Positions 1 to 8,183 are shown, numbered from the stretch's first letter. The stretch is DNA of 52,087 bases from Lentisphaerota bacterium (GCA_015061695.1 SUWA01000007.1:1-52087); one strand, 5' to 3'. The notes: a model not told the origin generated them from the letters alone. Numbers and translations: made by a program.

Positions 1-30
1 CTCCGTTCGGCTTCGCAGGCAAGCTGCTCG

Positions 31-55
31 TTCTGCAGGAATTTATCCTGCAGAA
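31..55. repeat. Perfect 10-bp inverted repeat hairpin
   Basis: TTCTGCAGGA at 31-40 and its exact reverse complement TCCTGCAGAA at 46-55 enclose a 5-base loop. There is no following T-run, so an ordinary terminator is unlikely. It is the first of two consecutive hairpins at this edge. Confidence 0.7.
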
Positions 56-61
56 TACCCT

Positions 62-111
62 CTCATGCGTTCGCGGCCCTGACCGGGCTTTGCGGCGTTC
101 CGCCGCATGAG
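62..111. repeat. Nested inverted repeat (8-bp outer, 6-bp inner stem)
   Basis: CTCATGCG (62-69) pairs with CGCATGAG (104-111). Inside, TGCGGC (91-96) pairs with GCCGCA (102-107), so the two stems compete for part of the same bases. Together with the hairpin at 31-55 this gives a compact structured segment. Function unknown. Confidence 0.6.
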
Positions 112-145
112 CTGTTGGCTGGCTATATTGTTCATAATACCAAGC

Positions 146-162
146 GGGGCTGTTGCAAAACT
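146..162 (+). repeat. IS-end-like motif GGGGCTGTTGCAAAACT
   Basis: Almost the same string occurs in the same orientation at 51924-51939, where it forms one arm of a perfect hairpin. The G-run followed by TGTTGCAAAA resembles the terminal inverted repeats of several IS families. No transposase gene is present, so at most this is a remnant or the end of an element lying outside the window. Confidence 0.35.
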
Positions 163-215
163 TTGTATGGTCGAGCAACACCTTGAATATTTGGCAGCGC
201 AAGGCTTTGAACGGT

Positions 216-1868
216 TTATTCAAAGTATGGAGTTATCCGGACGGAGTCTATCAATAAACTGCCTTTTGCTTCCGGAGTCAGCTTCAAAACTATCTGCGCC
301 TGACTGCTGTTGGCCTTAAACCGGATCTTGTAGGCGTTGTAAACCGGTTTGTGCTTGTAGATAAAGTTGGTGAGCTGCCGCAGCGAGGTGTGCTGTATTT
401 GCGCGTGGTTGATTTCAACGGCAAACGGATAGATTATTTCGCTGCCGTCCTGCTGCGGGTCAACAACTGTAACTTCCAATGTATAAAGTTTTTGCGGTGT
501 CAGGCCGGTGATGAGCTGACTGGCGGACGCTATTTGAGTGTTTGAAGCGCTCAACTGCAGCAAATTGGCAGTTGTTTTAGGCATGTAGGGCGAAATTTTC
601 AGCTGCGAATCTTTGACCGGTACAAGTTTGGCATCGCCGGAAATCTGCCACGGGGTAAGATTTTCCCAGTTGGGACTCTTTACCAGTCCCGGACGCAATT
701 CAAATCCGTATTGCCGGGAAAGCATCTCCCGATTGCCGTCTACAGCGTAATGTTTGACCAACGCCGAATACCAGCGCAGGATTTCCGGATCGGTATAATA
801 GGCGATCCACATGCCGATCCCGGCTGTCCCCTGAAAATCCGGATGGGTCGCCACGGTGTGCAGCTGCATATCCAGCCAGACCTTGAAATCCAATTCCCAA
901 TTATTATCTATATGTTCAAACGTTGCGGGGCAAACCACAAAATTTCCCATTCCGCCTTCCTGTTGCTTGAACCCGGCGGCACGGTTCAAATAGCGGGTCT
1001 GCAATTCCTGCTTGTAATTGCGACCGAATGCGTATGACTCCCAGGCAATATATCCGCCGTAGGGACGCAGCGCTTTGACCAACGGTTCCACATCGCTGTT
1101 TAAGGCGTTCCACGGGATCCCCAGCCATGCCCAGAAGCGCATGGAACTGTGTTCTTGCCCCCAAACAGTTATGTTATGCAAATTTTCTTTGCCGAACCCG
1201 ATCCCGGGATTGGCATACCCGAGCGAAGAATCCACTGCGCTTTTCCTGCCGGCAGGTATAACGAATTCATCGGGGATTATGCCGTCGATTTCCGGCTCGG
1301 AAGCTACCCGGTTCCAGAGTTCCAGCGTTTGGTCTGCCTGCGGCAGAATAGTGGTGCGCCGGATGACTTTACGCCCCTGCGCCCGCCACTCTTTGATGGC
1401 CGGAGCATGAGTCGAATTCAACAGCAGCACGGGGAAGGGGTCAAGGATGTTTTTATCCAGATAATTCCAATTATAGAGAAACATTCCGGCGCGTCCGCTC
1501 ATTTGAGCGTTGACCGGAATCACCAGCGGTACATCGGTGTCGAATTTGCCGTCCATCGAGCAATACATATTGGCTCCGATCCGGCGTACTGCCGTCAGTT
1601 GGGCATTTACCGAGTAGGCGGCAGCCGGCAAATACGCCGTGGCACTGTTCCCGCGGTTTTTGACTGTTACATCGCTGTTGCCGGGGCCGTCAAAGACCAC
1701 GTTTGAGGGTAATTGGCCCTCTATACGCACCCAGCCGGTTTGAGGCAGAACGAACGAACTTTTGCCGTTGCTGTGAGTTACCGGCAGAGTGGTTACGATA
1801 TTATTGTCAGCCGCAAGCGTGAGGCTGGCGCCGGCGGCCGCTGCCAGCAGAAATGTTTTGAGCATCAT
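216..1868 (-). CDS. Secreted protein, probable glycoside hydrolase-like (family not recognised)
   Basis: A 550-residue protein with a clear Sec signal peptide (MMLKTFLLAAAAGASLTLA, then ADNN), so it is exported. The start at 1868 is chosen because AAGGG lies 8 bases upstream; a TTG six bases earlier is in frame but badly placed. The middle part (roughly residues 120-400) looks like a TIM-barrel carbohydrate enzyme, with acidic motifs IIPDEF and GYIAWESYAFG that could hold catalytic carboxylates. The last 150 residues are beta-rich, like a carbohydrate-binding module. It is the third gene of a minus-strand operon after the carbohydrate-binding-like protein and the pseudopilin, 16-22 bases after the latter. 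I do not recognise the family; glycosidase activity is inference from fold impression and context. Confidence 0.6.
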   Translation of the reverse strand: MMLKTFLLAAAAGASLTLAADNNIVTTLPVTHSNGKSSFVLPQTGWVRIEGQLPSNVVFDGPGNSDVTVKNRGNSATAYLPAAAYSVNAQLTAVRRIGANMYCSMDGKFDTDVPLVIPVNAQMSGRAGMFLYNWNYLDKNILDPFPVLLLNSTHAPAIKEWRAQGRKVIRRTTILPQADQTLELWNRVASEPEIDGIIPDEFVIPAGRKSAVDSSLGYANPGIGFGKENLHNITVWGQEHSSMRFWAWLGIPWNALNSDVEPLVKALRPYGGYIAWESYAFGRNYKQELQTRYLNRAAGFKQQEGGMGNFVVCPATFEHIDNNWELDFKVWLDMQLHTVATHPDFQGTAGIGMWIAYYTDPEILRWYSALVKHYAVDGNREMLSRQYGFELRPGLVKSPNWENLTPWQISGDAKLVPVKDSQLKISPYMPKTTANLLQLSASNTQIASASQLITGLTPQKLYTLEVTVVDPQQDGSEIIYPFAVEINHAQIQHTSLRQLTNFIYKHKPVYNAYKIRFKANSSQAQIVLKLTPEAKGSLLIDSVRITPYFE

Positions 1869-1890
1869 AAACAAAACCCTTATTCAGATT

Positions 1891-2625
1891 TCAGAATGCT
1901 TCGGTTCCCAGCGGACTCCACCAGGTATATGGATTGTGATTGGTACAGCTGGGGAATGTATCGCCGTAGGGCCAACCTTTGGCCGTGTTGACCATGCGGT
2001 CTACATTATATGCTTCGGCATGACCGTCGGAATAGGCACAATTAGCGGTTGATTTGGAGTGGCGGCGGATCTCGTTGACCATAACTGTTTCGTAGGCCTT
2101 GATGTGTGTCGGCAGCAAAAAGGTGTAAAATCTGGTGTTGGCCGTTCCCGGACCGCTGTCCGAGAGCAGCATGGTTTCTGCCGGCGAACGCAGTTGACTG
2201 AGTTTGCGGCTGGAAACATTGCCGTTGATAGCGTAACTGCCGTGATGGGCGTTGGGGTTGCTCTGATTGTAGGTGTCGGAAGGACAGAAGTGGATGGGTT
2301 TTACCGACATAGCCTGATTGCTGCTGTCAGCCACATAAGGTGCGGTAAGGATGATCCAGTTTTGCCCTGACGGCGGGCGACCGCCTTCAACACTTTCGTG
2401 CGGATAAGTTTCTTTATTGGCATCGGTATACATCATGGTAGCCAAGCCGAGATTTTTCAGATTGCTCAAGCAGTTGGAAGTTCGCGCACGCTCGCGGGCC
2501 GCAGAAAGTGCGGGCAGCAGCATCGCCGCCAGAATGGCAATGATGGCGATCACAACCAACAGTTCGATCAGCGTAAAACGGGCAGCGGCACCGGGGTGGG
2601 CTTTTGCGGGTGATAAACGGTTCAT
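1891..2625 (-). CDS. Type II secretion-like pseudopilin with prepilin N-methylation segment (cassette A)
   Basis: A 244-residue protein. Residues about 16-40 are the prepilin-type hydrophobic helix beginning [16 protein letters not shown], followed by [12 protein letters not shown], which leads into a globular domain. The C-terminal part has H, ten residues, then DGHAEA, a one-residue-longer version of the H-X9-DG motif found in such proteins of Lentisphaerota and Planctomycetota. The residue before the cleavage Phe is Arg, not the usual Gly. An AAAGGA Shine-Dalgarno lies 8-9 bases before the ATG. It sits between two secreted carbohydrate-related genes, so it may form a surface or periplasmic pseudopilus component dedicated to that cassette. 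Paralogs lie at 20313 and 31575. Confidence 0.9.
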   Translation of the reverse strand: MNRLSPAKAHPGAAARFTLIELLVVIAIIAILAAMLLPALSAARERARTSNCLSNLKNLGLATMMYTDANKETYPHESVEGGRPPSGQNWIILTAPYVADSSNQAMSVKPIHFCPSDTYNQSNPNAHHGSYAINGNVSSRKLSQLRSPAETMLLSDSGPGTANTRFYTFLLPTHIKAYETVMVNEIRRHSKSTANCAYSDGHAEAYNVDRMVNTAKGWPYGDTFPSCTNHNPYTWWSPLGTEAF

Positions 2626-2652
2626 ATTTTTCGTTCCTTTTATTAAAAAAGT

Positions 2653-3174
2653 TTATTTGGCTAAAGTAAAACTTAAATTGCGAAACTCGACCTCGCCCTG
2701 TTTGGCCATCAAAACCATATAAGCATTGCGGCTGTCGGTCGGGAAGCTGAAAGTGAATGTCAACTTTTTCCAATCGCCGGAGGGACTTTGCAACCGCGTA
2801 TTATAGCTTTGCAATACCGCTTTGGCCATGCCGGGCGACTGACGGTGCCATTCGCAATAAAGCAGATACTTGCTGTCGGCAGAACCTTTGACTTCGTAGC
2901 TCACAGTATAGCGTTTGCCGCTTTCCAGCGGCAGATTGCGGTACATGAAAAAGGCGGTTTTAGCCGGATCGTTGACGGTTATTTTCAAAATATTGCCATC
3001 GGCAGCTTGCGTTACGGCAAAGGTGTTGTTGGCGCTGACCCGGCTTTCCCAGCTTTCCGGGACTCCGCGGGGATTCACTTTGCTCCACGCCGCATTTTTC
3101 ACCAGTTCATCTTCGGCATGACCGGCACAGAAAAAGCCCAACGTCAAAAGGGTCGATAAGATAAAGCGTTTCAT
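2653..3174 (-). CDS. Small secreted carbohydrate-binding-like protein
   Basis: A 173-residue protein with a signal peptide (MKRFILSTLLTLGFFCAGHA, then EDEL). The mature part reads like a CBM4/9-type jelly roll: the opening has W..V...G.P..W, then an FFMYRNLPLESGKRYTVSYEVKG segment and a closing VEFRNLSFTL strand. It has no catalytic domain. It is first in the operon (AGGAG Shine-Dalgarno before 3174) and is followed after 27 bases by the pseudopilin. A role in binding a polysaccharide outside the cytoplasm is inferred from the fold impression and the neighbours. Confidence 0.65.
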   Translation of the reverse strand: MKRFILSTLLTLGFFCAGHAEDELVKNAAWSKVNPRGVPESWESRVSANNTFAVTQAADGNILKITVNDPAKTAFFMYRNLPLESGKRYTVSYEVKGSADSKYLLYCEWHRQSPGMAKAVLQSYNTRLQSPSGDWKKLTFTFSFPTDSRNAYMVLMAKQGEVEFRNLSFTLAK

Positions 3175-3204
3175 AATTTTTTATTCTCCTTTACAGTAGT
3201 TCAG

Positions 3205-3218
3205 GAATAAGGTTGTTC
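3205..3218. promoter_or_regulatory. Putative GntR-type operator GAATAAGGTTGTTC
   Basis: A 14-bp near-palindrome (GAAYAA, 2 bp, TTRTTC) lies in the 5' leader of the cassette A operon, just downstream of its predicted promoter. Its half-site recurs at 3328-3336 and 3400-3419 by the divergent regulator gene. The natural reading is a repressor site for that regulator. Confidence 0.5.
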
Positions 3219-3229
3219 TCTTTAGCATA

Positions 3230-3258
3230 AAGATAACATATCCTTATTTTATTGTCAA
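3230..3258 (-). promoter_or_regulatory. Promoter of cassette A operon (TTGACA-N17-TATCTT)
   Basis: Read on the minus strand, a consensus -35 TTGACA (3258-3253) is followed after 17 bp by TATCTT (3235-3230). The predicted start is around 3223, giving a leader of about 50 bases that contains the operator-like palindrome and the AGGAG site of the first gene. Confidence 0.6.
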
Positions 3259-3327
3259 GGTCAGGAAATGATTTTTTCCGGTTTTTTTTGCTGATTACAA
3301 CGGGATTTTTTTTCATTTTCAACAAGA

Positions 3328-3336
3328 GAACAAGTT
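3328..3336 (+). promoter_or_regulatory. Operator-like half-site GAACAAGTT
   Basis: One of several GAAYAAG copies between the divergent cassette A operon and its regulator. It lies midway, upstream of the regulator's promoter. Another partial copy (AACAAGA) precedes it directly. Confidence 0.35.
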
Positions 3337-3368
3337 GATTTTTTTATGCTTTTTTTATGGATTTATAC

Positions 3369-3397
3369 TTGAAATAACTATAACATGTGTTTATATT
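3369..3397 (+). promoter_or_regulatory. Promoter of the GntR/LacI-type regulator (TTGAAA-N17-TATATT)
   Basis: TTGAAA (3369-3374), 17 bp, TATATT (3392-3397). The predicted start near 3404 falls inside the direct-repeat operator at 3400-3419, which suggests autorepression. Confidence 0.65.
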
Positions 3398-3399
3398 AA

Positions 3400-3419
3400 G
3401 AACAAGTTAAGAATAAGTT
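3400..3419 (+). promoter_or_regulatory. Tandem operator: two GAAYAAGTT copies 11 bp apart
   Basis: GAACAAGTT (3400-3408) and GAATAAGTT (3411-3419) are spaced one helical turn apart and overlap the predicted transcription start of the regulator gene. A bound dimer here would block its own promoter. Confidence 0.5.
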
Positions 3420-3445
3420 GTGTTTTCAGAAAAGAGGCATATATC

Positions 3446-4540
3446 ATGGCGCGCCCCAACAGCAGCGAACGGATCTATCAGCAGATTTTCAGCCGGATCG
3501 AATCCGGCGAGTACCCTTACAACAGTTTTTTGCCGTCCGAACAGGAATTGGCCCGGGAACTGAATGTATCGCGCAATACCATAAGGAAAGCGATCCTGCG
3601 GCTGGCCAACGAAAATGCGGTCAAAAAAAGTCAGGGACGGCAGAGCCGGGTAACTTATTGGTCGGGCGGCAAAAACTTTCAGCAGCAGAATCTGGCATGG
3701 ATATCTTACATGAAGCCCCAAATGCTTTTTTCCAATCAAATCTACTTTGAAATGTTCAAGATCATGGTGGAAATGGCCCGTGTGTACGGATATGGCATCC
3801 ACTTTTTTGATATTGACCGGGCTGGCGATTGGGATCCGGCCCGGCTGAATGAAGTATCGTGGCATGGCATTTTTGCTGTCGGCTTATCGCCGCAGCTGAT
3901 CGGCCGGGAAAATGTGGCAAAACTCCGGGCTATACCCAATTTGATAAGTATTGATGAAACCGACGATTGTCCCGGCAAAAATATCGTTACTATCGACAAT
4001 TACCGCAGTGCCAGATTGATGACCGAATACCTGATAAGCTGCGGTGCGCGGAATTTGGGTTTTTTGAACGACTCCATACAACGCGGATTACCGTTCCGGG
4101 AGCGCGAACGCGGGTTTGCGGATGCGATTGCCGCTGCTGACGGTTGTTCCGGCGTTTCGGTTATACTCGATTTGCCGCCATACAGTTACTTTACTGTACA
4201 AATACAGAAAATGATCGAATTATTGCAGCAGCATCCGGAAGTGGATTGCTGGTTTTGTGCCAACGATAATCTGGCTACGCTGGCTTTGTCGGCTTTGGAT
4301 GCCATGAATATCTCCACTCCGGGGCAGGTGATGATCGCCGGATTTGACGGCGTATATACTTCGCAAAACATTTATCCGCGTCTGACCACACTGGTTCAGC
4401 CGTTGCGGGAAGTTGTGGATGCGGCGCTGAAATTGGCGATCGATCCCCGTCCGGCAGCGCCGGCGGTGCTTAAATTCACCGGTCGGATTTTCCACGGCGA
4501 TACCACCAGACCGCCGCAAGGGCAGGGCGTACTCTCCTGA
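3446..4540 (+). CDS. GntR-family transcriptional regulator with LacI-type sugar-binding domain (cassette A)
   Basis: A 364-residue protein. Residues 1-72 are a GntR winged helix-turn-helix (FLPSEQELARELNVSRNTIRKAILRL). Residues about 80-360 are a LacI/periplasmic-binding-like effector domain, including a segment around GARNLGFLNDS and FCANDNLATLALSAL...IAGFDG. This architecture usually senses a sugar and represses a catabolic operon. The ATG at 3446 is preferred over upstream in-frame starts because AAAGAGG lies 9 bases before it and the GntR domain begins right there. It is divergent from the secreted carbohydrate operon at 216-3174, and repeated operator-like sites lie between them, so that operon is the likely target. 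Its 3' end converges on aat with only 9 bases between. Confidence 0.9.
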   Translation: MARPNSSERIYQQIFSRIESGEYPYNSFLPSEQELARELNVSRNTIRKAILRLANENAVKKSQGRQSRVTYWSGGKNFQQQNLAWISYMKPQMLFSNQIYFEMFKIMVEMARVYGYGIHFFDIDRAGDWDPARLNEVSWHGIFAVGLSPQLIGRENVAKLRAIPNLISIDETDDCPGKNIVTIDNYRSARLMTEYLISCGARNLGFLNDSIQRGLPFRERERGFADAIAAADGCSGVSVILDLPPYSYFTVQIQKMIELLQQHPEVDCWFCANDNLATLALSALDAMNISTPGQVMIAGFDGVYTSQNIYPRLTTLVQPLREVVDAALKLAIDPRPAAPAVLKFTGRIFHGDTTRPPQGQGVLS

Positions 4541-4549
4541 ATTGAAAAG

Positions 4550-5233
4550 TCAATCCAAGCTGAACGTTTTGATCGGTTCGCCGCGGTATTTATTCAACAA
4601 TGCAAGATATTCATTGCCGGGGATCAGTTTGGCCCCAAACAAGGCGGTAATAGTGGTTACCATTTGGGTATCAATAACTTTTATCTGCAGTTTTCGGAAA
4701 ATTTCCATAGCTTTGACCAAGGCAAATTTGGAGGCGCCGGGCAGGCGGTAGAACATGCTTTCGCCGCAGAATATCCTGCCGATGGATATACCGTATAAGC
4801 CGCCGGCCAGTTCGCCGGTTGGAGTCCGGCATTCAAAACTGTGCGCAAAGCCCAGCCGGTGAAACTCGCTGTATACTTTGATGATTTCCGGCGTTATCCA
4901 GGTTGCATCCTGACCAGGACGCGGCGTTTGAGCGCAGGCGGTGATCACTGCTTCAAAATCCTGATCCACGGTCAAATAAAAGTCCGATTTTTTCAGCTCC
5001 CGCGCCAGACTTTTGGGGATATGAAAATCTTCCGGCATAAGCACTCCGCGTTCCGGCGGAAACATCCACGGGATCGGACTGTTTTCATCCCATGGCCACG
5101 GAAATATACCATGAAAATAGGCGTCGGCCAGCATCCGGCAATTCAAAGTGCGGGAAAATGCAACAATACCGTTTTCATCAGCTGAATCCACCGGCGGAAA
5201 AATGCTTGAGCGGTAACCGGATATTTCAATCAT
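4550..5233 (-). CDS. aat: Leucyl/phenylalanyl-tRNA--protein transferase
   Basis: A 227-residue cytoplasmic enzyme that adds Leu or Phe from aminoacyl-tRNA to proteins with N-terminal Arg or Lys, marking them for ClpS/ClpAP degradation (N-degron pathway). Family hallmarks are visible: AYFHGIFPWPWD near residue 40, IPWMFPPERGVL, DATWITPEI, and GELAGGLYGISIGRIFCGESMF around residue 145-165. The length matches the usual 230 or so residues. The start overlaps the last 8 bases of recX, so the two are translationally coupled in one minus-strand operon. Physiological linkage with recX is not obvious; the pairing is probably only co-transcription. Confidence 0.95.
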   Translation of the reverse strand: MIEISGYRSSIFPPVDSADENGIVAFSRTLNCRMLADAYFHGIFPWPWDENSPIPWMFPPERGVLMPEDFHIPKSLARELKKSDFYLTVDQDFEAVITACAQTPRPGQDATWITPEIIKVYSEFHRLGFAHSFECRTPTGELAGGLYGISIGRIFCGESMFYRLPGASKFALVKAMEIFRKLQIKVIDTQMVTTITALFGAKLIPGNEYLALLNKYRGEPIKTFSLD

Positions 5234-5750
5234 AATCGACGCTGTAATTCAAACTTGGTTCTTCGTCCAGCACGGTGTAAACCGCGTCCGGGGGGAAACC
5301 ACGGTTGGCTAAAAAACGGAACGCTTTTTCGCGCCGTTTGCGCCAGTCCGGCTCATTTTTCCAGCTGGATAACTTGCTTTGCAGGGCATTGCGGGCGGAT
5401 TCTTCTTCGTTATTTTCGAGTTGCAGCAATGCGTTTTTGGCCACATCGCCGGTCAAGCCGTGGCGATAAAGCTCCATGGCGATCCGGCGTGAGCCGCGGC
5501 CGCGGGCGCTTTGACTTTGCACAAATTCATTGGCCAGAGCGGTATCGTTGACCAGATTGTATTCGCGGCACTTTTGCAAAACTTCTTCGATTTCATCAAC
5601 GGGATAAGCCAGACGGGTGAGTTTTTCGCGCAACTTATTTTCGCTGTACCACTTGACATCCAGCCAGCGCAGAGTTTGTTCCCAGGCGGAAACATCTTTG
5701 CGCTTTTTGCGGTCTTTTTTTTGCGGATAGTCCGGAGTATTTTCTTGCAT
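5226..5750 (-). CDS. recX: RecX-family regulatory protein
   Basis: A 174-residue protein with a lysine-rich N-terminus (PQKKDRKKRKD) followed by three-helix RecX repeats: residues about 25-75 (LRWLDVKWYSENKLREKLTRLAYPVDEIEEVLQ), 75-120 (ARGRGSRRIAMELYRHGLTGDVAKNAL) and 120-165 (RREKAFRFLANRGFPPDAVYTVL). RecX binds RecA filaments and limits recombinase and co-protease activity. recA is not in the window. GAGGTGAAAG before the ATG is a good ribosome site, and the promoter at 5769-5797 fits. First gene of the recX-aat operon. Confidence 0.9.
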   Translation of the reverse strand: MQENTPDYPQKKDRKKRKDVSAWEQTLRWLDVKWYSENKLREKLTRLAYPVDEIEEVLQKCREYNLVNDTALANEFVQSQSARGRGSRRIAMELYRHGLTGDVAKNALLQLENNEEESARNALQSKLSSWKNEPDWRKRREKAFRFLANRGFPPDAVYTVLDEEPSLNYSVDYD

Positions 5751-5768
5751 TTGCTTTCACCTCGTGCT

Positions 5769-5797
5769 AATTTACCACGCAAATGCAGTAAAGGCAA
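5769..5797 (-). promoter_or_regulatory. Promoter of recX-aat (TTGCCT-N17-TAAATT)
   Basis: On the minus strand TTGCCT (5797-5792) is followed after 17 bp by TAAATT (5774-5769), giving a leader of about 12 bases to the ATG at 5750 that includes the Shine-Dalgarno. No LexA-like box was seen. Confidence 0.45.
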
Positions 5798-6010
5798 GTG
5801 TTATGGAGCAAGATTTTTCAAAAAGATGCCCGATAGAGTGCCGCTTGATCTTTTGACCCGTGCGGGGGGAGGGCGGGCGATACATGATATTGGCGTTTTT
5901 ATGCTCCGGGATTTTTTTCCGGGCAGCGGCAGTTGAGCTGCAGTTGGATAAACAAAAATATGCAACCGATCGGACAATTGTTTATGGGCAATTGCCGGGC
6001 AGTATAAGAT

Positions 6011-7021
6011 ATGGAAAACCGTGTAAGAAGTTATACTCAATACGAAATCATACAGCAATTGGCTGCCGGCGGCATGGGTTCAGTGGCCAAAGCCCGGCTC
6101 AAGGGTGTGGAAGGGTTTGAAAAGATCGTGGCGATCAAAACTCTGCTTCCGCGTTATGCCGGCGATGAAGAATTTGTCAGAAAATTTATCTTTGAAGCCA
6201 AACTGGTAGCTAATCTGATCCACGAAAATATTGTGCAGATCTATCAGCTCGACCGGGTGAACGGAGAATATTTTTATGTGCAGGAATTTGTCGACGGCAT
6301 TTCGCTGTACGATTTTGTGGAGTTCCATAAGCGTATGCAGTGGAAACTGCCGCTGGATCTGGCAGTGTTTATTGCTTCGCGAGCGGCACGGGCGCTGGAT
6401 TATGCGCACAGCCGGCGCGATATTGCCAACCGGCCGTTGAACATCATCCACTGCGATATTTGTCCGCACAATATACTTATCAACCGTGAAGGCGTACCCA
6501 AGATCACCGATTTCGGGATCGCCAAAGCCGCCACCATGCAGGATTCGGGGCATGTTGCGGGCAAACTTGCGTTTATGTCGCCGGAGCAATGTGTGGCGCC
6601 GATGACCATGACCGGAGCATCCGATATTTATTCGCTGGGCGTGGTACTGTTTTATATGTTCAGCAACCATTACAGCCGCGATGTCCATGCCGACCGCGAC
6701 TGTCTGTTTATGCAAATACGCAACAACTATGTGAACTGGGATGCTTTGCCGGAAGATCTGCCGGATGAATTGATGAAAATATTGCGTAAGATGTTGGCAA
6801 GCGACCCGGCAGAACGCTATAAAGACAGCGGCGAACTGGCCCGGGCTCTGGAATACTATATCTATCGCGACGGCTATGGGCCGACGGCAGTTACGCTGGC
6901 AGATTATATGCTGCAGATCATGCCCGGCAGATTTGCTCCGGTCGTTGATGACCCGGAACAGACCGAGGTGCTGCCGACAGAGTTTTTTGCCGCCAATGTT
7001 GTTACTCCGGAGCCGCGATGA
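6011..7021 (+). CDS. Serine/threonine protein kinase with atypical catalytic loop
   Basis: A 336-residue soluble kinase. Seen: glycine-rich loop LAAGGMGSV (residues 18-25), VAIK lysine at 43, alpha-C Glu near 62, DFG at 167-169, APE-like MSPEQ. The catalytic loop reads HCDICPHN (147-154): the HRD Arg is Cys and the usual Lys two positions after the catalytic Asp is also Cys. Asp149 and Asn154 are retained. Some myxobacterial kinases have Ser there (HRDVSPxN), so activity remains plausible. There is no transmembrane segment or PASTA domain, so it is probably cytoplasmic. The stop overlaps the dinB start (ATGA), which couples the two genes. No strong Shine-Dalgarno is visible. Substrate unknown. 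Confidence 0.9.
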   Translation: MENRVRSYTQYEIIQQLAAGGMGSVAKARLKGVEGFEKIVAIKTLLPRYAGDEEFVRKFIFEAKLVANLIHENIVQIYQLDRVNGEYFYVQEFVDGISLYDFVEFHKRMQWKLPLDLAVFIASRAARALDYAHSRRDIANRPLNIIHCDICPHNILINREGVPKITDFGIAKAATMQDSGHVAGKLAFMSPEQCVAPMTMTGASDIYSLGVVLFYMFSNHYSRDVHADRDCLFMQIRNNYVNWDALPEDLPDELMKILRKMLASDPAERYKDSGELARALEYYIYRDGYGPTAVTLADYMLQIMPGRFAPVVDDPEQTEVLPTEFFAANVVTPEPR

Positions 7022-8151
7022 CCCCGGAAGAACGGACATTATTGCTCAAGCGAAAGATCATCCATATCGATATGGATGCATTTTTTGCGTCGGTCGAACA
7101 GCTCGATCACCCGGAGTGGCGCGGTCTGCCGGTGATCGTGGGCGGCAGACCCGAACAGCGCGGCGTGGTCAGTACGGCCAGTTACGAAGCCCGCCAATAC
7201 GGCATCCATTCGGCCATGCCGGCCAAAACGGCTCGGCGGCTCTGTCCGCAAGGGATCTTTGTTGAAGGCAACATGCAGCGTTACCGGGAAATATCGCACC
7301 GCATACGCGGGATTTTCCACGAAGTAACCGATCTTATCGAGCCGTTGAGCATAGATGAGGCTTATCTGGATGTAACTGCAAACAAGCTCAATGAGCGTTC
7401 GGCCACGCGCCTGGCAATGTATCTGCAGCAGCGCATTTATGCTGAAACCGGCCTGACTGCATCGGCGGGGGTGTCGTTCAACAAATTTCTGGCTAAAGTC
7501 GCCAGCGATTACCGTAAGCCGGGTGGACTTACCGTAATACCGCCACGTCTGGCCAAAGAGTTTTTGTTTAACCTCAAGATCGAAAAATTTTACGGGGTCG
7601 GCAAAGCCACTGCCGCGGCTTTTCATAAAATGAACATCAAATGCGGGGCCGATCTTTATAAATTGCCGCTGGATATATTAGTTACCCACTTTGGCAAGAT
7701 CGGTAATTTTTATTACAACATCGTGCGCGGGGTGGATCTGCGACTGGTTACCACCGGCGAAATGCGTAAATCGCTGGGGCGGGAAATAACTTTAAGTCAT
7801 GATGTAAACGATCCGGCGGTTTTGCAAACATTGTTGGAAAAACTCTCCGGTAAAGTTGCCATGCTTCTGCAACGGGAAAATCTTTCCGGAAAAACAGTTA
7901 CACTCAAAGTCCGTTACGAGGATTTTTCCACGGTAACGCGCTCTTTGAGCTTGCCGCGTCCGGTCAATAATCAAATTGCATTGCTGCAAGCCGGAAGGAT
8001 CTTGCTCAAACGTACCGACGCCGGGGCGCGCAAAGTGCGTCTGATGGGGTTGAGTGTATCCGGATTTGATGACGGCAGCAAGCAGAAAAACACACATCCG
8101 GAATTGCCGCTGATCTGGCCGGAAACGGATAAACCAGCCGGATATTTGTAA
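7018..8151 (+). CDS. dinB: DNA polymerase IV (Y family)
   Basis: A 377-residue error-prone translesion polymerase. The N-terminal palm has HIDMDAFFASVEQ (Asp18) and SIDEAYLDV (Asp113-Glu114), the metal-binding carboxylates. Also present are the Y-family segments STASYEARQYGIHSAMP and SAGVSFNKFLAKVASDYRKPGG, followed by the helix-hairpin-helix thumb and a little-finger domain from about residue 240. The tail shows no obvious clamp-binding peptide of the QLxLF type. The gene begins inside the last codon of the kinase gene, so both are made from one message. No LexA-like operator was recognised upstream. Confidence 0.95.
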   Translation: MTPEERTLLLKRKIIHIDMDAFFASVEQLDHPEWRGLPVIVGGRPEQRGVVSTASYEARQYGIHSAMPAKTARRLCPQGIFVEGNMQRYREISHRIRGIFHEVTDLIEPLSIDEAYLDVTANKLNERSATRLAMYLQQRIYAETGLTASAGVSFNKFLAKVASDYRKPGGLTVIPPRLAKEFLFNLKIEKFYGVGKATAAAFHKMNIKCGADLYKLPLDILVTHFGKIGNFYYNIVRGVDLRLVTTGEMRKSLGREITLSHDVNDPAVLQTLLEKLSGKVAMLLQRENLSGKTVTLKVRYEDFSTVTRSLSLPRPVNNQIALLQAGRILLKRTDAGARKVRLMGLSVSGFDDGSKQKNTHPELPLIWPETDKPAGYL

Positions 8152-8174
8152 ATAATACAAAAGCGTGCTATATT
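8146..8174 (+). promoter_or_regulatory. Promoter of pflB-pflA (TTGTAA-N17-TATATT)
   Basis: TTGTAA (8146-8151) overlaps the dinB stop codon and is followed after exactly 17 bp by TATATT (8169-8174). The predicted start near 8181 leaves a leader of about 60 bases with a small GC hairpin. Confidence 0.6.
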
Positions 8175-8183
8175 ATGCGGCGA

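Larger units (their letters stand above)
1..215. other. Non-coding left edge with dense inverted repeats
   Basis: No convincing gene lies between the window edge and the end of the first minus-strand gene. The stretch holds two strong hairpins (31-55 and 62-111) and an IS-end-like motif at 146-162, listed separately. It could be the flank of a mobile element or a structured 3' region of a gene outside the window. The sequence alone does not decide. Confidence 0.5.

Noticed and set aside
5884-6120. Small open frame starting MILAFLCSGIFFRAAA with lipoprotein-like look
   Set aside because: It overlaps the kinase start by about 110 bases in another frame and has no convincing ribosome site. The kinase N-terminus is well supported.
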